From positions 124,001-188,000 of the forward strand of contig WPDH01000124.1 of assembly GCA_019137255.1 (NCBI GenBank): a stretch of DNA of 64,000 nucleotides, in the 5' to 3' direction. A model generated the notes under the pieces. It searched no databases, was not told the origin of the DNA, and saw nothing but the letters and a program-made list of their open reading frames with translations. Source of the DNA: Corinectria fuckeliana. Taxonomy: Eukaryota > Ascomycota > Sordariomycetes > Hypocreales > Nectriaceae. Shown here piece after piece: positions 34,335-44,993 of the stretch. The stretch's first letter is position 1. Every line of letters starts with the position of its first letter. Position numbers and translations under genes: made by a program.

Positions 34335-35853
34335 ATGGCTGCCAAAACCCCCGGCGATGACCCCAAGACGCCCAGAGGTATGTCCGTTCTGTCTTGAGTA
34401 CATAGTCAAGTGACACTAGCTAACAGTAGCTTGTACAGTCGCAAGGTCCGGAAAGGCTAGCAACTCCGCCGGTGTGAACGGAACCGCAAACAGCGATGCT
34501 GCAGAAGATCCCGGCGGGGAATCTGACGACGAAGCCGATGAACATGTCCCCGAAGCCAATACTGCCACCGGTGAGGGTGGTGCTAAGAAAAAAAAGAACA
34601 AAAAGAAGAGGCCTAGGAAGAAGAGGAAGACTCCGACCGTCCAGACTGAGCCTCCATCGGTTCTGATGTCCCAGTTGTTTCCAAGCAGCAACTACCCCAA
34701 GGGCGAAGAAGTCGAGTACAAGGATGAGAATAGGTATCGCACTACCAATGAAGAGAAACGTCATCTGGACAACATCAACAGCGATTTCCTCTCCGACTAC
34801 CGCCAGGCGGCCGAAACGCATCGTCAAGTCCGCCAGTGGGCTCAGAAAAACATCAAGCCAGGCCAAACGCTTACCGACATTGCCAACGGCATCGAGGACA
34901 GCGTACGACGTCTGGTGGGACACGATGGCTTGGCTGAAGGCGATGCTATCCGCGCCGGCATGGGCTTCCCGACGGGCTTGAACGTCGACGAGATTGCTGC
35001 ACACTTCAGCCCCAACGCAGGCAACAAGACGGTACTGCAGCAGAACAACGTCGTGAAGGTTGACATCGGCGTTCATGTAAATGGCCGCATCGTCGACAGC
35101 GCCTTCACGATGGCCTTCGATCCCATGTACGACAACCTCCTCGCAGCCGTAAAGGACGCGACAAACACCGGCGTCCGCGAGGCAGGAATAGACGTTCGCC
35201 TCGGCGAGCTAGGCGGGTTCATTCAGGAGGCCATGGAAAGCTACGAATGCGAGATCAACGGGACCACGTACCCGATCAAGCCGATCCGCGGTCTGGCTGG
35301 CCACACCATATTGCCGTACAGCATCCACGGTACCAAGAGCGTCCCCGCCGTGGCGACCGACGACACTACCAAGATGGAAGAAGGCGATGTCTTTGCCATT
35401 GAGACGTTCGGGAGCACTGGGACTGGCCGGGTGTACGACCAGGGCGAAGTCTCGCATTACGCCCTACGCAGAGATGCGCCAAAGGTGGACTTGCGTCTGT
35501 ATTCTGCCAAATCGGTGTTGAGTACCATTAAGAAGAATTTCAGCACCATTCCCTTCTGTCGACGCTATCTGGACAGGCTTGGACAAGAGAAGTATCTCCT
35601 TGGAGTAGGCATCCCTAGCCCCAGTATGTGCATTTACAGTTGCTAACAATTGTGCAGCTGAACAACCTCGTCAAATCTGGCATTGTTGAGGATTACCCGC
35701 CGTTGGTTGACAGGAAAGGGTCGTACACGGCTCAGTTTGAACATGTAAGTAATCGTCTCGGTGCACCTTGAAACATCTGTTAATGAAGCACGCAAGACGA
35801 TCTTGCTCAGGCCTACCGTAAAGGAAGTCATCAGCCGTGGAGAGGACTACTGA
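34335..35853 (+). CDS. Methionine aminopeptidase 2, divergent second-type copy
   Basis: Predicted 450-residue cytosolic metallo-aminopeptidase that removes initiator Met. Four exons: 34335-34377, 34439-35604, 35658-35744 and 35797-35853, all in phase. A Lys/Arg-rich N-terminus (KKKKNKKKRPRKKRK) matches the ribosome-associated tail of the family. Metal ligands are present: Asp in VVKVDIGVHVNG, Asp in RIVDSAFTMAFDP, His in LAGHTILPYSIHG, Glu in FAIETFGSTGTG and Glu in QFEHTILLRP. The active-site His that fumagillin-type inhibitors attack sits in AAHFSPNAGNK. Relative to the housekeeping form as I remember it, the regions FPTGLNVDEIAAHFSPN and GHTILPYSIHGTKSVP look like the second fungal paralogue. 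Extra MetAP2 copies are known as self-resistance genes in fumagillin clusters, but no PKS or terpene cyclase is in this window. Confidence 0.9.
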
Positions 35854-36081
35854 GTAGGGTGCGATTGGCCAAGATATGTCAAGGACTCAGAGATGGCCGG
35901 TTCACTGGCAGCTCGGGGCGGCCCGAGCAGAGACGTCGGGAAGCGCATATATCAGTCCTCGGAATTTGCAGAGACGGGAATGGATGGCAAACTTGGAATA
36001 AACAGAATGAACCGGTAATGAGGGAAAGTGACAAAAGTTCATATTCGTTTTCTTCGCAGACCCATGTGCCCTACCTACTAT

Positions 36082-37065
36082 CTAGAGCTTGTTCCAGAAA
36101 TCCTCGATTAGTCGAGCGACTTCGGGCACCCGTTGTCTCACAACTCCATGTCCCACCTGCGGGACGACGGCAACATTCCGCATCCCAACATGCTTCAAGC
36201 CCTCGACGCTACACACTTCGTCCAGCTCTCCTAGAATACACAGACCTTCAATGCCCTTTCCTGCCGCTTCCGCAAACTCAGCATGTTTGTCCATGACGCC
36301 TCCATCTCTGAAGATGCCCACTACGCTTGCCGCGTGCCCCTCATGCTCCCTCAGTTGCCAGTCTCGAACTGCCTCCGCAACTACTTCGCCTCGTCCGACT
36401 CTGTCTCTCCAGTCTGAAGGGACGACCAACTGGCCGCCCTCCAGCCACTCCAGGATCCACGCTCGCGCCTGGTCCTCCAACCCCTCGCCGCCTTTCAAGT
36501 ACGTCCTCTGCAAGTCATCAAACTGGGCCGCGCGAATCAGGCCCGCGGGCGCAACTAGCACCATAGACGCAACACGCTCGGGGCGTGTAGCCGCGAACGT
36601 CGCCGTCGTCGCCCCGCCAAATGAATAGCCAACGAAATGGGCGTCTTCCCACCCCAGATGCGCCATCAAGGCCTCCAGCAGCGCGTAGAAGAGCGCAGGC
36701 TCGTGCGGTACAAACGGGGTGTCGGTGAGCCCGTGGCCCCAGAGGTCGACAAGTACACACTGAGCATGTGGGAAACGCGAAGACAGCGCGCTCGCCAACG
36801 GCTGCAGGCCGATTGCGGGTGTCTGGACGCCGTGCACGAAGAGCACCCGGGAAACCGGCTTCGTGCCGTCTGTAGGAGCCGGAGACGAGGGCGGCAGCTC
36901 GTAATATGCGGCTCTGCCGTTTGGCGTCCGCAGATACGATGCTCGTGGCAGCAGGTTACCAAAGACGGCGACAAAGGCGTCTTCAGATGGAGCTTGGATT
37001 GACCGCAGCCCGGAGCCGGAGGTCGCGCTCCCAGGCCGAGGTAGCACAATCGAAGGGTCCGGCAT
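36082..37065 (-). CDS. Alpha/beta-hydrolase
   Basis: Single-exon gene, 327 residues, ATG at 37063-37065 (MPDPSIVLPRPGSATSG). The oxyanion strand reads RVLFVHGVQTPAIGLQPL, the nucleophile elbow is FVGYSFGGATTATFA (G-x-S-x-G with Ser), and near the C-terminus the catalytic His is in VPQVGHGVVRQRVPE; the acid is most likely the Asp/Glu in LCILGELDEVCSVEG. Typical of epoxide-hydrolase or ester-hydrolase-like cytosolic enzymes; the substrate is unknown. It converges on the MetAP2 gene, with only about 230 bp between the two stops. The codon usage is very GC-rich, so the antisense strand carries long open frames that I regard as shadows. Confidence 0.9.
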   Translation of the reverse strand: MPDPSIVLPRPGSATSGSGLRSIQAPSEDAFVAVFGNLLPRASYLRTPNGRAAYYELPPSSPAPTDGTKPVSRVLFVHGVQTPAIGLQPLASALSSRFPHAQCVLVDLWGHGLTDTPFVPHEPALFYALLEALMAHLGWEDAHFVGYSFGGATTATFAATRPERVASMVLVAPAGLIRAAQFDDLQRTYLKGGEGLEDQARAWILEWLEGGQLVVPSDWRDRVGRGEVVAEAVRDWQLREHEGHAASVVGIFRDGGVMDKHAEFAEAAGKGIEGLCILGELDEVCSVEGLKHVGMRNVAVVPQVGHGVVRQRVPEVARLIEDFWNKL

Positions 37066-37697
37066 CTCCTTGGGATCTAGGTGGAGAGATTTGTTTCGGT
37101 GAGTAAAAGAAACCAGGAAGCGCTCACTGTCTTATGATGACACTATTAAGAGAAGAGGTATTTATTTATTCCTCATCCTGCTTACGAATACTCACATGGA
37201 GTTTGATTACGCAGTGGGTCAAGTCTGACATCAACTTGGACACTGGAGACTTGGATTAGCTAATAAGGGTGCCCCGTCCAGGGTAGGGCACTTATACATA
37301 CCCCTGCTCTACAGACGCCTTAGAATCTCCGCTCGCGTTCTTGTACCTTATGACGGTGGCCGTGAACTCGCCATCGACATGAAAGACATCAGTAGCTAAA
37401 GGCTAGATGGAGGCAGTACGCTATAATGATCATACGGGCACCGTAGCGCAAGCGAAGAATGAGAAACATGCGCAGAAGAAGGGCGGTCACCCTGGACCGC
37501 AATCCCATCACCGTACCAAGAGGAAAGCTTCAGCACAGTTACTATCCAATGATGAAAATATCGAAGAGGTATTGACAAACTTACTAACTGTGGTTCACGT
37601 ATGTTCCTTAATCTCTTTAACCCGAAGATTATATTCCTCTAACTATTGAGAGAAACTACTCTGCGTTTGAAGCCTATTGCTTGAGCAGACATCCCTT
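37066..37697. other. Intergenic, no gene recognised
   Basis: About 630 bp between the hydrolase start and the deaminase stop. It holds the hydrolase promoter; nothing else is seen. Confidence 0.4.
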
Positions 37698-39321
37698 CTA
37701 TATTGCGACAGCCTCCGATTTGACATCTCCCAAATCGAACCAGGCATCTTCAGCTGTAGGTGGCTGAGGAGAATACATGCGAGGTCTGGAAACTGTCCCT
37801 CCGCTAGGACCTAGAGCACTTGGTTGCCAGTTCCGCGAGTCTGTTCGGGAATCGTTTCTCTTCCACTGCGGGAACTTCTCTTGCAGAATTTTCAATGTAT
37901 GCTGCTGCATATTGTCTAAGACATCCTCCATCAGCTCTTCGTGGCGTGCCTTGACCGCCTCATCTTCATGCTCAGCGATGTCGGGAAGACGCCACTTGGC
38001 ATAGAGGTTCATGTGCGGCGACTGGACTTGAAAATCGTTGTCGTCGTCCTGGAAGTAATAGTGACAGAGTCTGCAAGTAGGCTTGCTGGTGGCGATGAAC
38101 ATTGCCGAGTTCCAGAAATCGGACTGTTGTGTTTTACCTTCTTTGACCAAGTGGTCGTGAAGGTGAATCTCACAGTGGACCTGGGTCTTCGAAGGCATCT
38201 GCTGTGCCTGGGTACGAATCTGTTCGTCTAGACCATATCTCTGAAGCTCTATGATGTCGGCAACGTAAGACGATAAGTCGAGCCCCGGAAAAGCAGCCTC
38301 GATCACTTCCTGCGTCGTAGGCGGGAGAGCCTTAGGGAGGCGGACTCGTTTGGGGCGGGACGAGCGGATGTAGCTAACAGTGAAGTTGTTGAAGAGGGAG
38401 CTGCACTTCTCTGCAGTGTTGACTATAATCTCAGAGGCCTGGCGGTAAGAGTGCAGGCGGCCGAAGTAATGGCGCAGTTGGCACCAATGGTAGGAGCTTT
38501 CCGATCGACCCTCAGCAGCGAATCTGTCGATGACGTTGTCGATTGCATTCTGTTTGCTGTCTTGGATGCCTTTGATGAGATCCTCACAATCGCGGAGAAC
38601 TTAATCATTTACTTAGCATGCGGCGATTGAATAGGCGCATTGCGCAACGTGAAGGCTTGGGGTCTTACATTTGTCCCTACTGTTACTCGATAAAGTTATG
38701 TCGCGTGGAAATTGAGCCTTATCCTCGAGCATTCTCAGTTGATTGAGTGTGTAAGAATCTAAAGTTGTCAGCTAAGCATCAGTACAACTATGCGCACTTC
38801 CGATCACACTAACCAATCGAGTCTTTAGAATTCTCGCAATAGCTGATGCAGAATTCCAGCGTAGAAGCTAGACCATTCAAATAGATGACCAGCCTCGGAA
38901 AGTTGAACTCGAGAATCCGCCACAACACTTGCTTCTGCAGCGCCTTCTGGGCCAGATTCTGGGGGTTCGTCCCCACGTACTGAATCATCTCAGAAAGAAA
39001 GACCTTGGTCTTCTCATGGTCAATCGGCTTCCTGCTGTTCGAAACAAAAACATAGTCCGGGCCTTCGGAACCCTTGAGAGCAACGAGAGCAGTTATGGTC
39101 TTGCCGCCTTTGTCACTATCACAGATCTGTGCCAGCTTGCAGAGGAACTTCTGGTAGTCTGTGAGAGAGACATCACTGCAAGTGTCACCCGAAGCGTATT
39201 GAATCTCACTTCGACTTTTGCAGGTCTCGTTCGCTGCCAGGAGAAGGATGCAGAGGCAGTGATACTGCATGACTTGGTCGTCGTTGGGGGTCATGGCGAC
39301 TGGGCTGCCGTAGGAGTTCAT
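37698..39321 (-). CDS. OTT_1508-like deaminase-fold protein
   Basis: Fungal protein of about 500 residues whose C-terminal half matches the OTT_1508-like deaminase family. ATG at 39319-39321 (MNSYGSPVAMTPND). Exon 1 ends NSKDSI at donor GTTAGT (about 38815); a short exon reads YTLNQLRMLEDKAQF and ends SNSRDK; the last exon begins FLRDCEDLIKGIQDSKQNAI. The zinc-deaminase signature is present: TQVHCEIHLHDHLVKEG (His and Glu of the HxE motif) and FIATSKPTCRLCHYYF (PxCxxC). Proteins with this domain are thought to belong to fungal conflict or effector systems, but the substrate is unknown. The tail (MYSPQPPTAEDAWFDLGD) is disordered. It neighbours a C2H2 protein and a dead HET-C gene, which hints at a locus linked to self/non-self recognition. 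Confidence 0.8.
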
Positions 39322-40593
39322 GATGAATCAATGAGATGAGTAGGTTGAGTAGTAGATACAATTGTGTTAAGGATTTCAGCGGGGGAAAGATGTTAGAATG
39401 TGAACTGAGTGCAGGCTTGTTTGTTCTTGGGGTGAATATTGTACTCGGTTTGCAAGTGAGTATTCAGTCCTGTAACTTGCCCTCCTAGCAGATGAGTCTC
39501 CCTTTATGTGCCTGGCCACGAGAAATTGCCAAGCATACTTTTCCCTCTGCCATCTATTGCGCAAGCCTCAGTTTCAAGCCAATCTTTCGTCAGGCGTTCT
39601 CATTTCCGTCATAGATCTATGCATACTATACGTGGCAAAGTCCAACTCATGCAAGACGCCTTTTGTGTAGATACGACACCGCATCTTCAATGGTTGATAA
39701 ACGTGTGCTTTATCAGCTGCGCCTAACCAGAATTTTGACCTTCAACAAGTAGGCGTCATGTGTTAAGCCAGCCGCATCGATGGCTTGTCTAATTCTCTAA
39801 TTATTGGCTGCCTGGAAATGAAAACCGCAAAGTGCACAGATATCATGATATCACTCATGCAGCATATGGTGGTTGCGGTTGACGTGACATGTGCCAGCAG
39901 CCTAAGATGACTGCATACACGAGGCCTTCTTTGTGATTACTCTGTGGCGGTGTCTCAAAGGGTTTCTAGTATTCTGGCCGTAATTCTACCAGGGGTTTCA
40001 GCTTGTTGGTCACGTTGAAAGGAATCTGCCAATGACGACATTCCACGTCAAAGTACATCCAACTGATAACAGGAAGAACCTGCCGAGAGGAGACTACTTC
40101 GCCGCCCGCATTAGCTGGCCACATGCATACATGTGCAAGTGCACTTTGTAACGACTAATCAAATTCAATTGCGTGATATGCACAGCGATAATGTTGAGCA
40201 GTCACTTCCATTGCACAAAGATGAGTCATAACCCAAACCTTTGCATTAGTTTGTTCTCGCAAGTTCGGAGTCGACATAGATTCCGCAAACTTGCTGATGT
40301 ATCTTATTTAAATAGAGAAGCCGTCCAGATTCTACCAGAATAAACACATCAACACTTTTCTGGATTGCTGGGTCTCTCAAATGCTGCTGAGAAGTTTACC
40401 CTATTCGGTAGTAATCTCAGTCGGGTGCCACAAAAGACGAGGATCGCTCTTCCGGGGCTCCTCCAACGGACCGTTTTATTTTCGGAAGAGAGAATTGTTT
40501 TCCGTGGTAATAGTAAGTTCCTTGAGTGAGTGGTACCAGGGCCTCTAACGTATCTGACACAATCCTTGCCATTCAGCCGTTATCGACCCTTCC
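39322..40593. other. Divergent intergenic region with a TATA-like element
   Basis: About 1.27 kb between the deaminase (minus) and the C2H2 protein (plus). A TATTTAAATAG stretch near 40306-40316 lies about 280 bp before the C2H2 start and may be its core promoter. No coding sequence recognised. Confidence 0.4.
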
Positions 40594-41470
40594 ATGTCTC
40601 AACAGCAACAAGAGCTACCACCGCCCCTAGCGCTGTATTTACAGGCAGGAACGGGAGAGGAATATGGTGATCCAGACTTCTCTGACTTTGATCCCCTCCT
40701 CATAAACGCCAACGCGGTCCATGATGAATTACAGACACTCTATATTGAAGGACTTTTACCCAATGAGCCCCCCACAACAGAAGGCACCAACACTGATCTT
40801 GATATACTCATCAACTTTATGTTTGAAACTTCCGCATTCATCTCTCCAGGAGCAAATGTATGGGCAGACTCAGACAATACCAATTATCCGTCATCTTCAG
40901 CGGATGGTCCTTTGGGAGATTCGACGCCTCCTTAGAGGCATCAACCCTTGCCGGATCATCACAGCGAGTTGGGGCCTATCACATCATCGTCTTCTGATGC
41001 GTTCAACCACGAACCTTTCTTGTCAGACCTTCAGGTTCCCTGCATGTTTATGACACCTGCGATATTGGACAGTATTGAAGAAGTTGCAAGCCCTCCCGCA
41101 CCTACAATAGTCACTCTTGAAACAAGTGAGGCGGTAGACGCTCGGATTAGTTCTCATCTCAGAGACAACGGGGGAGCAGCTGCAACAATATCTCCTGGTA
41201 TAAAGTAAGTGAAGGCCTCACAACGCACGTTCTCGAGACTTGACTAATTGAACTAGTCGTCAAACAGGGACTACCGGCCAACTTCTTCCCTGCCAATTCT
41301 GTGGACACATGGCATTCGAGAGAGATCTAAACAGGCATCTAAAAACGCACCTACCGATGGAACGTAGGCAGCGATACAGATGCAATGAATGTGTGGACAA
41401 GGACTTTTCAAGATATGATCTTCTACAACGTCATCAGACCAGTCAACATGGACGTGTGCCAAAGTCCTAG
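40594..41470 (+). CDS. Small C2H2 zinc-finger protein
   Basis: Predicted 248-residue nuclear protein. Three exons: 40594-40857, 40936-41204 and 41257-41470. The first intron (78 bp, donor GTATGG, acceptor CTCCTTAG) has a length divisible by three and its last three bases are an in-frame TAG. Read without splicing the protein would stop after 113 residues; with splicing, the acidic N-terminal region continues RHQPLPDHHSELGP. Exon 3 carries two C2H2 fingers: CQFCGHMAFERDLNRHLKTH and CNECVDKDFSRYDLLQRH with a final His. The Asp/Glu/Ser/Pro-rich N-terminus looks like an activation region. If the intron is not real the gene is broken at that TAG; I favour splicing because both splice sites are good and the frame resumes cleanly. 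Confidence 0.7.
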
Positions 41471-41849
41471 CTAACGGTACAAGGTTTAATTATGTGAGCT
41501 CAGTATAATTACACATTGATTCAGTACTTCCGCTCCCAGATTACCATGTGAATGCAAGCTGGAAGGAGAAGACCTCGTGGCGATTAGAGTCTGCCGCCTT
41601 GTTGAATGGTCTTTAGAAGTCGCAAATCAACCTCTGACCTCAGTGATAGGCGCCAATGACGCAATTCTCCTCAGCCGGAACGTCTTGCATCATGCATAAT
41701 GTTAATAATGTGCACAAGGGGCCTCCACCTGTTAGAAACAAATATCCTCTGACGGTCCTTACTTGGAAGGCAATGCCAAACCCAGATTTTCGAACATCCC
41801 AGCATGTCGTTTCTGTTCTCAGCTATCTCGGCTGAGCCACCTCATCGCC
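41471..41849. other. Intergenic, no gene recognised
   Basis: About 380 bp between the C2H2 protein and the HET-C-like pseudogene. No feature seen. Confidence 0.4.
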
Positions 41850-43497
41850 ATGGCGGCTAATCTTCCCATATTTTCGGGTGTCGTTACCTTTCTCATTGTA
41901 CTTGGCTTCTTGTGAGAGCCTACCCATGTATTTAGAGCCGGCAATGTCTCTAACAGTCGATTTCTTGACCAGATACGGCTTCACAAAGCTGGACATAGTG
42001 CGAGTGTATTTAGGCACCTGGCTGAGAGACTACAGCCAGATTGTTGAGATTATGCCACTGGGAAAGGCCAATGAGTCAACCCTGAGGACAATTATACGTA
42101 CTCATGCATTTGGTCGTGCGATGATTTGGCTAATTATCGTTACATGTGTCTGTGCTTGCCTTTATGGCTTTTGGTCGGGCAACTGACAAGTTTGATGTCA
42201 CGAGAGAAAGACTTGGCTGTTATCATCCTGAAGAACATATCGGTAGGTGAAAATGAGCACCCTCAGTGCTGAGCCTCCGCTAACAAAGCTATCTTAGGTA
42301 ATCCAAGGGTGAGGACTGCTCCTGTTCCAACACTTGCAAAACCCTTAATTAATCATGAGCTAGGGATAAGTCGAGACCACCGAGGGTCAATACCGTGGCG
42401 ATGCTACCACAGCGGGGCTTGACCACCGTCTACGCCGGCAAGATCTTCCCAAGGGTTAATTGTAGAGAATCCGTTTTCAGTTTCGATCGTTGACCTCTGT
42501 TAAACAGCTTGCTGTCGATGAGAAGACCGGGATGAGGAACTACACTGCAAATAAAGGGGTAGGAATGGAATGTCGGCGGGCTATATCCGTCGCAATCGAG
42601 GAACGCGTCAGATACGGACGACTTGGTCTCAAGGACAATGAGGCATCTGGCCACGAGTCTCTTACTTGCCTGGGCACGCTTTTTTACACCCTCGTTGAAC
42701 TCACTCTTCGGTGCATCGGAGAAAAGGGTGTGTTCGCATTTTTCAGCGAAAGGTGCAGATTTCCTGTTCCCGGGGGATCAAAATAGATGCCACCTCTCGC
42801 CACAGGCACCTTTAGATCTCTCGACATCTTCCAAATTATTGCTGGCAAGGTTGACGATAAAGTCGCGATGCAGAGCCAAGGCTGCTTGTTTCCTTGGTAT
42901 TTATAAGTTTCGGCTCTCCGTCCTCTTCCGATGACTGCCGATGCAGCCTAAAAAACAGTAAATGGCCGGGCATCGGATTTCCAGGAAGTGGCTGAGAAAC
43001 TATAAACGGCCTTAAAATACATGGCAAGAATCATTCCAGGAGCTGGAGAAATGAAAGGCGAGAGGGAAGTTATCCTCAAGAGCGTCCAACCGTCAGCGAC
43101 TCAGGCCAGGGCCGAGTCGACCTCGGCACCAACGAGCTCTGGCATAATATCTAGCCTTTTCTCCTTCTATGGGAGAGTTAAAAGACTTATGATTGAGTAA
43201 GAGGATGAATTGGAAATCCCTAGAGTTTCACCTGTGAAGAAGAAGATTGACAAACTGATTGATGCATTTGTCTACGCTGCGCTCGCTGCTCTCGCTGCTC
43301 TCATTGAGACCGCCGTGCAGCAGGCCCAAGAGGCAATCAAAAACGGGAAGGAGATGATTGAGAAGGCTGACAAGAATAGTAAAAACTACGTCAACATTTT
43401 CAAAGATGAGTCGAAAATTTCGGATCTAAGCTACTCGGTATGTTTGTCTGCTGCCACTTCCGCCAGTTGTGTTACGCTGGAGCTGGGAGAGGCTTAG
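41850..43497 (+). pseudogene. Broken HET-C-like gene
   Basis: HET-C proteins are secreted or surface glycine-rich proteins acting in fungal vegetative incompatibility. Their segments occur here in order but broken. From the ATG at 41850 a signal-peptide-like MAANLPIFSGVVTFLIVLGF is followed by a TGA (41913-41915) and VFRAGNVS. In another frame comes LDIVRVYLGTWLRDYSQ, the family's most conserved stretch (VxRVYFGNWLRDYSQ). A third piece reads DKFDVTRERLGCYHPEEHIG (about 42175-42245). Near 42500, LAVDEKTGMRNYTANKG matches the region before the metal-dependent helical core, which is missing or scrambled. At the 3' end VKKKIDKLIDAFVYAALAAL and KADKNSKNYVNIFKDES resemble the C-terminal helices, with a TAA at 43198. 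At least two stops and several frame changes make it non-functional. Confidence 0.72.
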
Positions 43498-43769
43498 AGA
43501 GAGGCTTTGACGAGATCGCGAGAAATTAGTGGATGATGTGGCCGATCCATCAGTGCAGGCTTATATAATAATTCAGGACATCACCCATTAGTGGTTTCTT
43601 AGTAAACCTATCCCGGATCCTCATTGAAACCTAACATATTATATCGCTCAAGCCGTGTATCCCGGCTCTTGTCTTACCGCCATCCCTGTGTCAGTCGTCA
43701 ACCTACTCTCATCACACAGCAGCCATCCAGTTGCAACGTGGGCCTATCCATGCAGACTTGATTACCAGA

Positions 43770-44993
43770 ATGGAACCCATCGATATCAAGCTCCAGTCTT
43801 CAGACTTCCCCATGCCGGGGCACAACCCTATTGAATGCATCGACCTCCACACCTCCGGCCAGCCTGCACGCATCGTGATACGCGGCTTTCCGTCTCTCCG
43901 CGGCACCTTGCTTGAGCAACGGTCACAAGCACGCGCAGAATTTGACCACATCCGCTCACGAATCATCCTCGAGCCTCGAGGACACGCAGCTATGTTCGGG
44001 GCAGTCCTGCGCCCAGAAACAGAGCTGACAGCAATGGGCGAAGCACATATGGGAGTGCTATTCATGCATAATTCCGGATTCTCCGACATGTGTGGTCATT
44101 CAACTATTGCCTTGGCCAGGTGTCTGGTCGATATGCAAGACCTAAGCGTGTTCCCGCAGAGAGACAAGTTATGCTACGATGCGGCCACACAGAGCGTGGA
44201 GATGAAACTGCACACACCAACCGGAATCGTGAGAGTCATGGCGCCGGTGCTTCCGGGTGGGTCGCGCAGTGATGCCTCACGACCAGTGGCGTTTTACTCT
44301 GTCCCTGCATTTGCCGCGTCTCTCGGCCTTCGTGTGCCTGTGCCTAAGGAGAACCGCTGGCCGGAACTATGTGATCGACAACATGTCGAGATAGACATTG
44401 GATACGGTGGCGCCTGGTATGGTCTCGTGAAGTGCCAAGATATGGGATTCGCGTCGGGGCTGCGGAGACCTGACCTTGACGCATTGGAGCGCGCAAACAA
44501 GCAACTTACAAAATCGCTAGCAGAGTTTCTCAGCCAGACTCATAGCTTGTCACAATCAGGGCTTGCAGGGACTGGAGAGGTTCAAGTCCGCAGGATTATG
44601 ATGACAGACGAAAGTATCGTGCAGGACCTCGGGACGGGCAAAGGCAGCCAGGTAGGCTTGTTATTCTACGAGAGTCAGCAGATTGACCGTTCGCCAACTG
44701 GCGGCTGTGTTGTGGCTCGGGTCGCGGTGGCATACGCCAAAGGGCTAATAAAGCTGCACGAAGGGACGCCCTACCATTCGTTGTTGTCTGTAGCATGCAG
44801 AGGAGAGGGTGCATTCGTGGGCACGGCAGTGGAGGAGGTCAGTTTGACGAATAGCAGAGGTATGCCTTCTGCTGCGGTCACGGTCAAGGTTGAGGGGAAG
44901 GCTTATTATACTGGTCGTTCTTCGTTTGTTGTCGAGGAAGGGGACCCGTTGTTGAATGGCTTCTCGTTCAAGTCTGCTATTACGAGCCAATGA
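43770..44993 (+). CDS. Proline-racemase-superfamily protein, probable trans-3-hydroxy-L-proline dehydratase
   Basis: Single exon, 407 residues from the ATG at 43770. The first catalytic position is the Cys in FSDMCGHSTIALARC. The second is in QIDRSPTGGCVVARVAV: true proline racemases carry Cys after DRSP, whereas trans-3-hydroxy-L-proline dehydratases carry Thr, as here. The expected reaction is dehydration of trans-3-hydroxy-L-proline to pyrroline-2-carboxylate. Upstream CIDLHTSGQPARIVIRGFP is the conserved N-terminal motif (DxHTxGEPxR). Length is slightly above the bacterial and animal enzymes. It stands at the left edge of the oxidoreductase group and may be independent of it. Confidence 0.87.
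   Translation: MEPIDIKLQSSDFPMPGHNPIECIDLHTSGQPARIVIRGFPSLRGTLLEQRSQARAEFDHIRSRIILEPRGHAAMFGAVLRPETELTAMGEAHMGVLFMHNSGFSDMCGHSTIALARCLVDMQDLSVFPQRDKLCYDAATQSVEMKLHTPTGIVRVMAPVLPGGSRSDASRPVAFYSVPAFAASLGLRVPVPKENRWPELCDRQHVEIDIGYGGAWYGLVKCQDMGFASGLRRPDLDALERANKQLTKSLAEFLSQTHSLSQSGLAGTGEVQVRRIMMTDESIVQDLGTGKGSQVGLLFYESQQIDRSPTGGCVVARVAVAYAKGLIKLHEGTPYHSLLSVACRGEGAFVGTAVEEVSLTNSRGMPSAAVTVKVEGKAYYTGRSSFVVEEGDPLLNGFSFKSAITSQ

Noticed and set aside
34420..35076. Minus-strand open frame opposite the MetAP2 gene
   Set aside because: Shadow of the MetAP2 coding strand; its hydrophobic runs come from the antisense of Lys-rich codons.
36089..36628. Plus-strand open frame opposite the alpha/beta-hydrolase
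   Set aside because: Low-complexity Ser/Pro/Thr-rich translation typical of antisense frames; the minus strand shows the hydrolase nucleophile motif.
29701..37065. A complete fumagillin-type cluster
   Set aside because: The MetAP2 paralogue suggested it, but there is no polyketide synthase, terpene cyclase, methyltransferase or fumagillin-type P450 near it in the window.
41878..42186. Small membrane protein as an independent gene
   Set aside because: Its conserved part (RVYLGTWLRDYSQ) is a HET-C block and the rest aligns with HET-C pieces in other frames, so it is part of the pseudogene.
43210..43497. Independent small helical protein
   Set aside because: Same frame as the preceding segment across a TAA and similar to HET-C C-terminal helices; treated as part of the pseudogene.
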